DNA of 64,000 nucleotides from Bacillus sp. FSL K6-3431 (GCF_038002605.1 NZ_JBBOCT010000001.1:992001-1056000); one strand, 5' to 3'. Positions 46,366 to 54,737 are shown, counted from the first letter of the stretch. The notes: generated from the letters alone by a model not told the origin. Program-made: numbers and translations.

Positions 46366-47229
46366 GTGAAACGTAGAATCGAGATATTCTCATCAGAAAA
46401 TATTTCAATTGAATATTCAATTATCGGTAAAGGAGAACCCATATTTATCATGCATGGGGGTCATTCAAACTGTAAAGAAGAATTCGGTTATAATGCATTA
46501 GTAGAAAATGGTTTCTCAATAATCACACCTTCAAGAGCTGGGTATGGAGAAACATCTCTAGAAGTTGGAAAAAGTCTATCAATTGCCTGTCAGTATTATT
46601 TGAAATTAATAAATCATCTAAAAATCGAAAAAGTCCACCTACTTGCTATTTCTGCAGGAGGTCCTAGTGGGCTTTATTTTGCTTCAAAATATCCAGAGCT
46701 TGTTTGTACACTTACATTGCAATCTGCTGTTACGACAAAATGGCTTTCACAGAATGATAAAGAATACAAAGCTGTGAGGATTTTATTTCATCCAAAAACT
46801 GAAAAATACACATGGAATTTAATTTCTTCCATGAATAATATTTTCCCTCGGTTTATTTTTAAACAAATGTTTCCTTCATTCAGTAAACTAAAGTTTGATG
46901 AAGCAAGAGATAAAATGAATAAGAGCGATATAGAAGCTATTAGAAAGATGAATAATAGGCAACGGTCAGGATATGGATTCTTTATAGACTTAGCACAAGT
47001 AAATGATATAAATATTGAAGATTTACAGGCTGTTACTTGTCCAACTCTTATAATGCATAGTAAACATGATGGTTCTGTACCTTTAGAACATCCATATTAT
47101 GCTTATAAAAACATACCTTCTTCAGAACTTTGTCTACTTGAATCATGGGGACATTTAATTTGGCTTGGTAAGTCGTCAAATGAAACAGATGAAAACATTA
47201 TTAAATTTCTAAAATCATATAAAATATAG
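46366..47229 (+). CDS. Alpha/beta-fold hydrolase
   Basis: 287 residues. Oxyanion region IFIMHGGHSN, nucleophile in LAISAGGPSGLYFASKYP (S of AISAG, a variant of GxSxG with Ala first), acid in MHSKHDGSVP and histidine in SWGHLIWLG. Likely an esterase or peptidase-like hydrolase; substrate unknown. GTG 46366 start with a weak SD. Last gene before the duplicated glnA tail. Confidence 0.85.
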   Translation: MKRRIEIFSSENISIEYSIIGKGEPIFIMHGGHSNCKEEFGYNALVENGFSIITPSRAGYGETSLEVGKSLSIACQYYLKLINHLKIEKVHLLAISAGGPSGLYFASKYPELVCTLTLQSAVTTKWLSQNDKEYKAVRILFHPKTEKYTWNLISSMNNIFPRFIFKQMFPSFSKLKFDEARDKMNKSDIEAIRKMNNRQRSGYGFFIDLAQVNDINIEDLQAVTCPTLIMHSKHDGSVPLEHPYYAYKNIPSSELCLLESWGHLIWLGKSSNETDENIIKFLKSYKI

Positions 47230-47313
47230 GTAGTCCCTTTCCTTTGATTTTTGTAAAGTGCGTTTTAATGGGGGCGGACAGAATTTCTTCATATAATCAT
47301 TGATCACCCCATT

Positions 47314-47410
47314 AAGATAAAAACCGCCGGAGCCCAACATCCCCGACGTTCCATTTCTTAATATATCGACATATATTCTCTTTCCCATGGATGTACTTGG
47401 GATCTAAATC
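47314..47410 (-). repeat. Second copy of the glnA 3' end and terminator (candidate distal att)
   Basis: About 90 bases nearly match 56443-56535. On the minus strand they encode [15 protein letters not shown] and a stop, the glnA C-terminus, with only synonymous changes plus loss of one Gln codon, followed by the same terminator hairpin (GCCGGAGCCC..CCCCGAC). This is what integration into a gene's 3' end leaves at the far junction. Confidence 0.75.
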
Positions 47411-47544
47411 TGTACCTATAAAAATAGAACAATTTGAATGAAATAAACGTTATTTTATCAAGCTTTTTGTTATCTTTTCAAAATGAAATTAAACAGAATC
47501 ATTGGTCTTGTTGGTCAAACCCGCTCTCATGAACGCGGCTTTTC
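47411..47544. other. Short spacer
   Basis: Contains CCGC/GCGG dyad at 47521-47539 that may terminate the YolD-like remnant; no gene. Confidence 0.3.
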
Positions 47545-47817
47545 TTATTGCACATCAACAATTATATTAACGCTAATTTTAACACGATCAATCTCTCCTG
47601 TATCAAGATCAATCATTTTGGTTCCAGCATTTATTCCTGTTACCACACCTGTAAACTTCTGGTATTTACTATTACGAAATGTTGTTATAGTAATTGGTGA
47701 TTCAAATTCATATGCTTCTGAAATCCTCTCTCCAATTTAAATGTAATCTTCTTCTGTAAGTTTTGGTGTAGCTTTAGATTCTTTTGTCGCTTTCTTCGAC
47801 TTTGGTACAGCTAACAT
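47545..47817 (-). pseudogene. YolD-like protein, in-frame stop
   Basis: 91-codon frame: MLAVPKSKKATKESKATPKL, TEEDYI, TAA (47737-47739), then IGERISEAYEFESPITITTF, KYQKFTGVVTGINAGTKMI and VNIIVDVQ. The second half matches YolD-like proteins that accompany the UvrX-type Y-family polymerase on phages and chromosomes. One stop breaks it. The plus-strand frame opposite is a shadow. Confidence 0.65.
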
Positions 47818-47872
47818 AATTATCGTTCCCTTAAAACATTCGTTCCTATCAAGTTACGAACATTTATTCTTG

Positions 47873-48252
47873 ATGAAGGCTGATATTTCATATAAAATTA
47901 GGGAATCATTAAGATTCGGCATATCCCGAATCCCAACAAAAGATAGAGATATTATTGAGCAAGCCATGTATTTACCTATGCTCTTAACTGTTTTGAATAA
48001 GATTTAGAAGTTGTAGAGAAAAGCCCATTTAAAATTAATGGTCCTTACATTGCATTAATAGAATCTACAATGAATGCCGTTCAAAAGGATTTAGCCGCAG
48101 TAAAAAAGTTATAGGTACAAAAATAAGATTAAAGTAGAACGCATTAAATCAGATGATACTTTTACGATGTATATATTTTCAAATGAAGAGAACATAACTA
48201 CTTTAATCCTAGATTACTTAATCAAGTGGAGGAATTGTTAATTACTATTTGA
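47873..48252 (+). pseudogene. Phage-type small gene with multiple frameshifts
   Basis: Broken frames read MKADISYKIRESLRFGISRI, PTKDRDIIEQAMYLPMLL, then LEVVEKSPFKINGPYIALIE, KIKVERIKSDDTFTMYIFSN and NYFNPRLLNQVEELLITI. Together they resemble a hypothetical Bacillus phage protein of about 120 residues. At least three frameshifts; not functional. Confidence 0.55.
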
Positions 48253-48284
48253 ATAAGCGCCATAACGAGAAATAAAAAAGCCCC

Positions 48285-48428
48285 CTCAGTTATGAGGAGA
48301 CTATTGCAAAAGCGGATCTAGGAGGATACATCTATTATTGCTCATGCTATTTTTCTTATACCTATCCAGACTTTGCTTATGAGATAATATAATATAAAAA
48401 TATCTTTGTTCAACGAAACTGGCGGGTT
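48285..48428. repeat. Dispersed repeat, copy A
   Basis: About 140 bases with roughly 85% identity by eye to 51301-51444: terminator-like CCCCCTCA/TGAGGAG, then TAGGAGGATACATCTATTAT, CCTATCCAG.CTTTGCTTAT, GAGATAATATA and AAATATCTTTGTTCAAC. It may be a mobile promoter/terminator cassette. Confidence 0.7.
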
Positions 48429-48466
48429 AGTTCAATACTATATCAGGAATAATTAAATTCCGGTGA

Positions 48467-48916
48467 CTAAACTCCAAACTGTTTTAAATGGTGGTCAAGA
48501 TGCTTGTAGATTCCTTTTCCCCATTGCTCAGAAGAAAATTTTCCAAAAAAAGGATGCGGGTGACTTGTACAAGCCTCTGGTCCATTGTTTTGGAATGTTT
48601 TAATTTTTTGTTTTAGTTTTTCTCTTTCTATTTCAAAATATTTTTTATCTGCTATTAAAATGGTTGGAATAGTAGACATATTATGTGCTAAAGGCTTGTC
48701 ATTATAAAAAATGGGTTTTGCAATTCTACCTACTAATAGCCCTAACCAACCTCTTGGGGGTAAAGTATATCCCATAGAGATATCTTGAAAAGATGAGCAA
48801 TGAGCTAACATTTGGGCGACATCCATTTTTCCCCATTTTGGTTGTGAATTTACGCTTAAATTGTCGATACGTTTTAATATTTCATCTGTATGCAAAAGCT
48901 CAAAAATATTATTCAT
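48467..48916 (-). CDS. DUF1569 family protein
   Basis: 149 residues with the DUF1569 (DinB-superfamily) pattern: KWGKMDVAQMLAHCSSFQDISMG, TSHPHPFFGKFSSEQWGKGIYKHLDHHLKQFGV. Conserved histidines at the third-helix HLDHH suggest metal binding. Function unknown. SD AAAGGAG. Looks intact within the decayed element, so probably cargo. Confidence 0.88.
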   Translation of the reverse strand: MNNIFELLHTDEILKRIDNLSVNSQPKWGKMDVAQMLAHCSSFQDISMGYTLPPRGWLGLLVGRIAKPIFYNDKPLAHNMSTIPTILIADKKYFEIEREKLKQKIKTFQNNGPEACTSHPHPFFGKFSSEQWGKGIYKHLDHHLKQFGV

Positions 48917-49112
48917 TAGAATAACTCCTTTAGTTTTGTTGATTTAAACCAATAAAGGGACTTGTTGATTTAATGTACATTTCAACGTCAACGCTATTTT
49001 ATCCTTCTTTAGCAAAAGAAGGATAGTGAAAGATACCTGGTAGTTGGATGTGCAAACTTAAAATTAGTGTTACACTATTCCGTAAATAAAAGTTTAAATT
49101 TAAGGTGGCAAA

Positions 49113-49931
49113 ATGATGTTATCTGAAGATATACTTAAATCATTTAATGTAAACGGTGAAATTATTCCATTAAAGGGTGGTCAGAATACATCGGTAAGAG
49201 TGAATAATGCTGTATTAAAGCCAGTAGAAGGCGTGCTACACTCTGAGCAATTATTTACTATTATTGATAGTATTAATCCTCAAGGTTATAGGTTGTCAAA
49301 ACCTATTAAAAGTAATAAAGGCACTTTTGTTACAGAAGGTTGGGGGTGTGCAACTTTTGAACGTGGTCGGGAGGTCTACGGTCAAATTAAAGAGAAACTT
49401 CATGTAGCAAGATTATTTCATCATGATTTAGCTAATATCAAATATAAATACTTTTCTCAAGTAGATAACCCTTGGTCAAAGGCCCATCGTATTGCGTGGC
49501 AAGAAAATGAATTATCGGAGGAAATACATACAGAAGCAAGAAAAATAATAAAGAATTTACTTGAAAAAGTACAACTAAAAGAGCGATATAAACTGCAAAT
49601 TGTCCATAGTGATTTGGCTGGAAACATTCTTTTTGATGATGTATTACCGCCTCTTATCATTGATTTCTCCCCAACAGTTGCACCAGTTGAATATGCTGAA
49701 GCCATAATAGTATGTGATTGTATTGCGTGGCAAGGAAGTAAAATTAGTGAAATTGATTTGCTTCCCGACAATAAAGAAATGTTCATAAGAGCTGTAGTAT
49801 TCCGATTAGTAGTAGGAGCTATATTTTCAGGAGAAAACTTCAATAGATTTATTGATGAATATTATTTATTTAAACAAATTTTAGATTATATAGAATCGGA
49901 TTCTTACTCAACTAAAGGGTGCAATAGTTAA
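49113..49931 (+). CDS. APH/choline kinase-like phosphotransferase
   Basis: 272 residues. Kinase-like fold: lysine in VNNAVLKPVEG, catalytic loop HSDLAGN (165-171), metal-binding LIIDFSP (D184). Close in pattern to aminoglycoside/small-molecule phosphotransferases (the TIGR02569-like group), but no aminoglycoside substrate can be inferred. SD AAGGTGG; a second ATG at 49116 is equally possible. A terminator follows (AGGTGA/TCGCCT with TTTTTC, 49934-49965). Appears intact. Confidence 0.75.
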   Translation: MMLSEDILKSFNVNGEIIPLKGGQNTSVRVNNAVLKPVEGVLHSEQLFTIIDSINPQGYRLSKPIKSNKGTFVTEGWGCATFERGREVYGQIKEKLHVARLFHHDLANIKYKYFSQVDNPWSKAHRIAWQENELSEEIHTEARKIIKNLLEKVQLKERYKLQIVHSDLAGNILFDDVLPPLIIDFSPTVAPVEYAEAIIVCDCIAWQGSKISEIDLLPDNKEMFIRAVVFRLVVGAIFSGENFNRFIDEYYLFKQILDYIESDSYSTKGCNS

Positions 49932-49933
49932 GC

Positions 49934-49966
49934 AGGTGATCAAAGTAGGGTCGCCTTTTTCTTTTG
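49934..49966 (+). terminator. Terminator of the APH-like gene
   Basis: AGGTGA pairs with TCGCCT, then TTTTTC. Confidence 0.6.
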
Positions 49967-50076
49967 GTCAAAATCCTAATAATATTTTTAGAATATTATG
50001 TTAGTATTGAGGTAGAAGTGACAGTTTAATAAGCAGTAGAACTTTACTCATTATTTTTAAAATGAGAGGTGTGGTT

Positions 50077-50214
50077 ATGTCAATAATTATTAGTAAACAT
50101 GGGCACCGATTAGATAATTTCGTGGAGGCTTCAAGTGAATCTGAATTACTTGATATCGGAAGTATTAGTGGTGGAAATGCCGTTTTAATGCATAAAGATA
50201 TGCTAATTGTCTGA
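50077..50214 (+). CDS. Small hypothetical protein (45 aa)
   Basis: ATG 50077 (SD AGAGGTG) gives MSIIISKHGHRLDNFVEASS..ISGGNAVLMHKDMLIV. Unrecognised. Good SD and compact open frame, but it lies in a decayed zone. Confidence 0.4.
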   Translation: MSIIISKHGHRLDNFVEASSESELLDIGSISGGNAVLMHKDMLIV

Positions 50215-50349
50215 TGGATAGGTCGCTCCCTTAGGCAAACTATGCACGAATTTTTTCTTTTACAAAATATTTTAACTATACAAACTCCTCACTGATTTAA
50301 GCACTACAATAGAGTTTCTATACTAATTTTCAATAGGAGGAGCAAAGTC
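50215..50349. other. Spacer before mepB remnant
   Basis: No gene; carries the SD AGGAGGAG at about 50336-50342 before the former mepB start. Confidence 0.3.
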
Positions 50350-50812
50350 ATGAATGAATTTTATAAGGCCATTACGTAGTTTATGACCCAATCATTTAAC
50401 TATAAGGGAGATTCAAGAAGCAAGTAAAAACTCGGAATACGGAGCTGGAACATTTCATTTAAACTCTAAATCAGTTCGCTTTAGAGTTGCCAAGATAACT
50501 CCCACTAAATGTGGTCTATTTGTTGTTTTTTGGGAAAAAGATGAAAACAATAAAAATCAACCATTTTCTTACTCTGAATCTCCTGATTTATTAGTCATCA
50601 ATACTTTTACTAATAACCATTTTGGACAATTCATCTTCCTAAAAGAAGTTCTTGCTAAACGATACATTCTTAAAACAGATGATAAAAACGGAAAAATGGC
50701 AATTAGAGTTTATCCTAGTTGGGATACCCCACTAACAAGCAAGCTGTAGCAACACAAAAATGGCAGTTATGATATTTTATTGATATGAGCGATACAAATC
50801 AGTTACCAATAT
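50350..50812 (+). pseudogene. MepB-family protein, frameshifted
   Basis: Starts MNEFYKAIT then TAG; one frame over, EIQEASKNSEYGAGTFHLNS, VRFRVAKITPTKCGLFVVFW, DLLVINTFTNNHFGQFIFLK and MAIRVYPSWDTP match MepB (the protein downstream of mepA in S. aureus, role unknown). Another frameshift near 50730 separates the end TNKQAVATQKWQ. At least two frameshifts and a stop. Confidence 0.8.
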
Positions 50813-50854
50813 AAGAAATATTAAAACTTTATTCTCAATAAAAGCCAAATCCGC

Positions 50855-50898
50855 AAAAAAAGCAACCCATCCACATAATGGATAGGTCGCTTTTAGTT
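50855..50898. terminator. Bidirectional terminator
   Basis: AAAAAAAGCAACCCATCCA and TGGATAGGTCGCTTTT form a long stem with T-runs on both sides; it can end both the mepB remnant and the Arg-Asp repeat gene. Confidence 0.7.
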
Positions 50899-50943
50899 AT
50901 TATTAATCCAAGTCAGCGCTGGGCTTTTTCTTACTCAAATTCC

Positions 50944-51174
50944 TTAGTAGCGATCATCTCTACGTTCTCTGCATCGGCATTCGAAATCACGGTCACGTCT
51001 GCGGTCACGGTCACGGTCACGGTCACGGTCACGGTCACGATCTCGATCTCTATCATGGTCACAATGATGTTCACGTTCTCCTCTTACTTCTCTACATTCA
51101 CAAATTAACCTTTCCCGTCGTCTCCGTCTACGGTCGTCTCTTTCTCCGCCAACAAAATCATGTTCAAAACACAT
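50944..51174 (-). CDS. Arg-Asp dipeptide repeat protein with Cys-rich flanks (76 aa)
   Basis: Unrecognised family. The N-terminus MCFEHDFVGGERDDRRRRRRERLICECREV is followed by HHCDHD and then nine to ten DR dipeptides, and it ends FECRCRERRDDRY. About half the residues are Arg or Asp/Glu. Four or more cysteines flank the repeat (LICEC, HHC, FECRC), which could crosslink or bind metal as in spore coat or exosporium proteins (inference). SD AAGGGG 10 bases before ATG. A 26-base palindrome lies 21 bases upstream. The plus-strand frame across it (Val/Thr-rich) is a shadow of the repeat. Confidence 0.6.
   Translation of the reverse strand: MCFEHDFVGGERDDRRRRRRERLICECREVRGEREHHCDHDRDRDRDRDRDRDRDRDRRRDRDFECRCRERRDDRY
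51004..51066. repeat. Hexanucleotide tandem repeat GGTCAC
   Basis: Six perfect copies of GGTCAC (51004-51039), then about four degenerate copies. Encodes the Arg-Asp tract and is prone to slippage, so copy number may vary. Confidence 0.9.
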
Positions 51175-51194
51175 ACACTCATCGCCCCTTAATA

Positions 51195-51220
51195 TTATTA
51201 AAGTCGGCCGACCTTAATAA
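51195..51220. promoter_or_regulatory. 26-base palindrome upstream of the Arg-Asp gene
   Basis: TTATTAAAGTCGG faces CCGACCTTAATAA: a 13-bp dyad with one mismatch and no spacer. Its place suggests an operator, but a hairpin in the leader is possible. Confidence 0.5.
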
Positions 51221-51300
51221 ATAATATATTGTTAAATGGTATGGGATGATTGGACAAACTGGCTGGTAAAAACGTGCATTTTTTATTTTCTGCAATAAAC
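51221..51300. other. Spacer
   Basis: AT-rich, nothing recognised. Confidence 0.25.
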
Positions 51301-51444
51301 AAAGACCCCCTCATTTACGAGGAGGATATTGCATATGTGAATTTAGGAGGATACATCTATTATTACTTATACTATTTTTACTTAAACCTATCCAGGCTTT
51401 GCTTATGAGATAATATAGTATAAAAATATCTTTGTTCAACTAAA
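51301..51444. repeat. Dispersed repeat, copy B
   Basis: Partner of 48285-48428. Starts with CCCCCTCATTTACGAGGAGG (hairpin) and ends AAATATCTTTGTTCAACTAA; same order and direction as copy A. Confidence 0.7.
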
Positions 51445-51582
51445 GGGCAGGTTAATGCAAGTAGTTCCATCTTTTTCACCCTAATTCACTACATGTTAAA
51501 ACTATAAAAGATTCTTTCATCAAAAAGTGCATACGCCACATAGTAAATTGAAGATGATGTTAAGCACTGGGAGGCGAAGGAT

Positions 51583-51850
51583 TTGAATAATAAGAACTTT
51601 GGTCAAAATGGTCAAAACCTCCAACCAGAAGGTCAAGCCGCTAAGCTTGCCGTTATTGCTGGAACAATAACTACACTTGGGGATGCCCTAGCCACTATTG
51701 CAGCAATACTTGCAATAGAAGAAAGTCAACAAAAAAAATGGATAAAGGTGAAAATAAAAATATGCAGAAACAGATTGACTATTTAACCATTCAATTTGAA
51801 CAACTTAAAAATCAAGTAAATAAGGAGAAGCGCAATAGAAGGGATTTAAG
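51583..51850 (+). pseudogene. Small protein gene, frameshifted in an A8 run
   Basis: TTG 51583 (SD GGGAGG) gives NNKNFGQNGQNLQPEGQAAK, LAVIAGTITTLGDALATIAA, ILAIEESQQKK; the run of eight A (51729-51736) is followed one frame over by KGENKNMQKQIDYLTIQFEQ, LKNQVNKEKRNR. Together they form one protein with a Gln-rich head, a membrane-like helix and a coiled coil. A one-base indel or slippage in the A-run explains the break. Family not known to me. Confidence 0.5.
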
Positions 51851-51901
51851 TAATCCCCCCTCTTTACCTGCAATTACATATTTAGCCATTATCAATACAC
51901 G

Positions 51902-52012
51902 TTGCGAAAAGCACTTGATGATGAATGGGTCTTATTAATTCTAGAAGCAATAAAACTTGGTATCTCAGCAAAAGAAATTAGAGATTTTTTAAAAGATCGT
52001 CCAAGGACCTGA
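51902..52012 (+). CDS. SinI-type (anti-repressor) domain fragment
   Basis: LRKALDDEWVLLILEAIKLG, ISAKEIRDFLKDRPRT: this is the Sin domain (L-D-x-E-W-x-x-L-I-L-E-A-x-x-x-G-I-S-x-x-E-I-R-x-F-L), which pairs with the SinR dimerisation domain. It has only a TTG candidate start (51902) and no SD, and sits right behind the frameshifted gene, so it may be the end of a broken reading frame rather than a free gene. Confidence 0.5.
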   Translation: MRKALDDEWVLLILEAIKLGISAKEIRDFLKDRPRT

Positions 52013-52037
52013 TTGAGTTCTTTTTTTATGCTGCTAT

Positions 52038-52212
52038 TCAAACCTTCCTCTTCCTGGTATCTTCTAGCCTGTCCACCTTACCGACCAAAACAACTACAGT
52101 CACCTCTTCAAAGTCTGGCAATTCGTGCTCGATTAATTTACCTTTCTTCACCAGATACTTTTTCTTTATCATCCAGAAGGCTTATTACCGCTGATGTTAA
52201 GTTGTCATTCAT
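52038..52212 (-). pseudogene. Phage-type remnant, frameshifted
   Basis: Frames read MNDNLTSAVISLLDDKE then, shifted, KKYLVKKGKLIEHELPDFEE, VTVVVLVGKVDRLED. One protein once. No family assigned. Lies behind the zinc-finger remnant with overlapping ends, as in phage gene clusters. Confidence 0.45.
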
Positions 52213-52213
52213 G

Positions 52214-52362
52214 TTATCCCTCCTGTTCTTTTTCTGTCACAATTTCATAACAAAGCTTTGCGCACTCATCACATATGCATACTTCGCTTGGAGCCATAAC
52301 AAGCTTATATACTTCAGCTTGTACCTTTCCGCAAAAGTCACAGGCTACACTTCTTTAATCAT
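52214..52362 (-). pseudogene. ClpX-type C4 zinc-finger protein, frameshifted at its start
   Basis: MIKEV, TAG/frameshift, then [40 protein letters not shown]: the C4 zinc finger of ClpX (CxxCG..Q.EV..L...P....CDEC..LC.EI). Such stand-alone domains occur in phages. ATG overlaps the stop of the gene before it. Confidence 0.6.
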
Positions 52363-52573
52363 TCCTCACTCATCCCTTCCGAAATATGCTCAAACACTTT
52401 TTCGGCTGTCTTTTCCCGGATGCCTGGTATCCCCGTTAAGCTCTCCATACGCTCATTCAAGAACGTATGGAACATATCTGCAGTTTCAAACTTACCTGCT
52501 TGTCTACCAGCTCAAATCCTTCCTGATAGACCGGATTACGATTTGCTTTTGGTTTTAGTTTGTAGGCGTTCAT
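52359..52573 (-). pseudogene. Phage-type remnant, frameshifted
   Basis: MNAYKLKPKANRNPVYQEGF, ELVDKQ, frameshift, then GKFETADMFHTFLNERMESL, TGIPGIREKTAEKVFEHISE, ending GMSEE. Unknown phage protein family; no longer translatable as one product. Confidence 0.45.
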
Positions 52574-53041
52574 TTGATTCCCTCCATGAGACGCTGTTCC
52601 ATCGAACTGTGTAATCCCCTTACAAATAAAAGGATAATTGATTACAATACAGCAATAAACTGGTAACGTTTTACCAATAATGTATACTTAATCCTTTTTT
52701 GATGAGACAATTCCTTTACAACAATTTAATTGTTAACGTCACAAATTGGAGTTGACTCATGTTCATAATCATACGAAACAAACCTTTGCTGATTTCTACG
52801 CAGCAGATTTGTTTTTGCAACAACTGAATCGAAATATAAATTCTTCCAAACATTGGACTGTTTCTGAAAAGCTGCATCATATTTCTGTTATTACATCATG
52901 AGATGAATGTGATAAAGACTGCTGATTATGTTTTAGTCAGTGGTCTTTTTGTTTGTACTGCTAAACAAAAATCTCTCTTCAATAAGACAAAGTCCTTTTT
53001 TTAGGCGTACTCATACATTGATAAAAAGGAGTGATAACAAA
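52574..53041. other. Gene-poor stretch with terminator
   Basis: No gene. A plus-strand terminator-like hairpin at 52914-52945 (AAAGAC..CTGA/TCAG..GTCTTT, TTTTTG) precedes the ferritin-like gene. Confidence 0.4.
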
Positions 53042-53470
53042 GTGCAATATTATTATTCTAGACAGCCATCTACAAACATGGATATTGTAACTGATATAAT
53101 AAAAGCAATTAATGGAGAATATAGAGCCATTCACTGCTATGAACAATTAGCAAATCAAGCTCCTAATAATCTGATTAAAAATAAGATCCTCGAAATAAGA
53201 GACGATGAAATTAGGCACTATCACATGTTTTCAAATATTTATACATCTCTTACAGGGAAACAACCTTCTCCACAATTAACGGAACAATGTCCTAATAACT
53301 TTCGTAGTGGGGTTCTTGCTGCGTTTAAAGACGAGCAGGAAACAGTTGACTTCTACCATGAGATAGCAAGAAAAACCAATGATATGTTTATTAAAGACAC
53401 ATTTCTGCAAGCTTCGGCTGATGAACAAAATCACGCGGTTTGGTTTTTATATTTCATGAACCATCAGTAA
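53042..53470 (+). CDS. Ferritin-like di-iron protein (YhjR-like)
   Basis: 142 residues. Four-helix pattern with paired metal ligands: NGEYRAIHCYEQLA, EIRDDEIRHYHMFSNIY, FKDEQETVDFYHEIA, ASADEQNHAVWFLYF; each pair supplies E..H/E-x-x-H. Similar to small spore-former ferritin-like/rubrerythrin-like proteins. Role: iron storage or peroxide protection (inference). GTG 53042 follows AAGGAG; the longer frame has no SD. Terminator AGCCGGC/GTCGGCT at 53485-53508. Intact, unlike its phage-type neighbours. Confidence 0.8.
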   Translation: MQYYYSRQPSTNMDIVTDIIKAINGEYRAIHCYEQLANQAPNNLIKNKILEIRDDEIRHYHMFSNIYTSLTGKQPSPQLTEQCPNNFRSGVLAAFKDEQETVDFYHEIARKTNDMFIKDTFLQASADEQNHAVWFLYFMNHQ

Positions 53471-53484
53471 TCGAGTGATAGCTA

Positions 53485-53510
53485 GCCGGCGATTATGTCG
53501 GCTTTTGCTA
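53485..53510 (+). terminator. Terminator of the ferritin-like gene
   Basis: AGCCGGC-GATTAT-GTCGGCT then TTTGC. Confidence 0.6.
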
Positions 53511-53545
53511 CTTCACAATATGTGTCTAGATCGCCTTACTACCAA

Positions 53546-53692
53546 TCAAATTAATTCCCTACGATACGACCAAACCTTATTTTCCTGCTTCACCTTTCCC
53601 TTGTTTTCACCAGGAGCATAAACTTCAACATCTTGAAGGATTTCCCCATCAGATGCCTTTGCCTTTCACTCAATCGACCATCGTGTGACCAT
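53546..53692 (-). pseudogene. Phage-type small ORF with in-frame TGA
   Basis: MVTRWSIE, TGA, KAKASDGEILQDVEVYAPGE, NKGKVKQENKVWSYRRELI. A 49-codon frame broken by one TGA at codon 9. No family known; in a run of decayed phage genes. Confidence 0.4.
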
Positions 53693-53936
53693 GGACCTCA
53701 CCTTCTTTTCAGTTTTTAAACTTCCAATAATTCAATTCTCGTAAGCCCATAGTTCAAAAAGTATTTCCGTCATGGTTCTTTGGTAACCCTATTACCTTTT
53801 ATGAATCGGAACAGGTATTGATTGATGTAAAACAGCAATTCCAGACGCTTCATGACCTCACTTCCTTTTGAGTTTTAGAGTGAAGATGCTATGGCTTCTA
53901 ATTCAGATTCTGCATCTTCTTCCGAATATTTATTAA
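53693..53936. other. Decayed phage-type sequence
   Basis: Minus-strand fragments such as MKRLELLFYINQYLFRF and MTEILFELWAYEN, each ending in stops; no single gene can be rebuilt with confidence. Confidence 0.35.
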
Positions 53937-54183
53937 TCATTTCCGTTGGGTAGCCGCATTCCAGAAGTCTATGATGTGATGTTGTAAAATTTTCTGGACC
54001 TCTTCAAAACTAGTAAGCTTAATTTTCACGTCAGATGATTCGAAATAAACGCTTTTTACTTCTTCCTTCATAACTCTTCCAATTACCTCCTTTAGCACCC
54101 CCTTAGCTTTCGCCTCGTCATCTGCAACAACAATACTTTTGAAATTTTAGTGTCACTGTCGTTTTATAATTAAATGCCTTCAT
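53937..54183 (-). pseudogene. Phage-type small gene, frameshifted
   Basis: MKAFNYKTTVTLKFQ, frameshift, then SIVVADDEAKAKGVLKEVIG, RVMKEEVKSVYFESSDVKIK, ending DFWNAATQRK. A former 80-residue protein just behind the DUF1064 gene, as in Bacillus phages. Family not named. Confidence 0.5.
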
Positions 54184-54188
54184 TTTTA

Positions 54189-54616
54189 TCATCCTTTTCG
54201 TTTAAGTTTTTTCAGCTTGTCCAACTCAATCCACCCAAACACTGGATCCAACGTAACCACCCACAACTTATGCGGATATTTGATACGGAACATCTTTTCT
54301 TTCATTTTAAATACGTCCGTTTCAGCGCCATTACGCCAATCACTTCGATACTCCCGTCCTTCTGATTCACTTCAAAATCAGCAACATACTCTATCTCATC
54401 TTTCTCAAATGCTTCTTGCAAGAGATACCACCGTGGCTGCGTTCGGAAGAACAATATTTCCTTGCATTCCTGCAGCCACTTTAATTGCTGGTAATATTTC
54501 GCTTCTGCTTTAATGTCGAAAACAATGCCGTCCAATGTAGTTTTCTTATTTCCGTACTTAGATCGCTTAGGTTTATTTATTTTCTGGCATTCCTGCACTG
54601 ACATGCGTTGTCCCAT
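54189..54616 (-). pseudogene. DUF1064 phage protein (putative nuclease), frameshifted
   Basis: From ATG 54616 (SD AAAGGGGG): KRSKYGNKKTTLDGIVFDIK, AEAKYYQQLKWLQ, FFRTQPRWYLLQEAFEK, IEYVADFEVNQKDGSIEVIG, then a frameshift at about 54325 and KMFRIKYPHKLWVVTLDPVF to TGA at 54189. DUF1064 has the PD-(D/E)xK pattern (A-D-F-x and I-E-V) seen in phage Holliday-junction/recombination nucleases. Confidence 0.75.
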
Positions 54617-54737
54617 ACTGATCCCCCTTTGCTAATTCTAGTTAATACACCATTTTATTGCCTTGTCCGCTCACCCCTAGCTCGTTTCACTGCAACATGC
54701 ATAAACTGAATTAACCTTTCGAAAGGTGGTGAAGTTC
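54617..54737. promoter_or_regulatory. yjcZ-type promoter region, copy 3
   Basis: TTGCCTTGTCCGCTCACCCC, TAGCTCGTTTCAC and ATGCATAAACTGAATTAACC repeat the sequence before the other two yjcZ-type genes. Confidence 0.45.

Noticed and set aside
47483..47740. 85-codon plus-strand frame
   Set aside because: Lies opposite a recognisable YolD-like sequence on the minus strand.
51004..51066. CRISPR-like array
   Set aside because: The repeats are contiguous hexamers without spacers and lie within a coding frame; no cas genes are in the window.
50878..51108. Plus-strand Val/Thr-rich frame with VTVTVTVT
   Set aside because: Antisense reading of the GGTCAC hexamer; no SD, and the minus frame has Cys-rich flanks and a good SD.
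52013..52558. 181-codon plus-strand frame
   Set aside because: Opposite three recognisable, frameshifted phage-type genes on the minus strand; the composition is that of an antisense frame.
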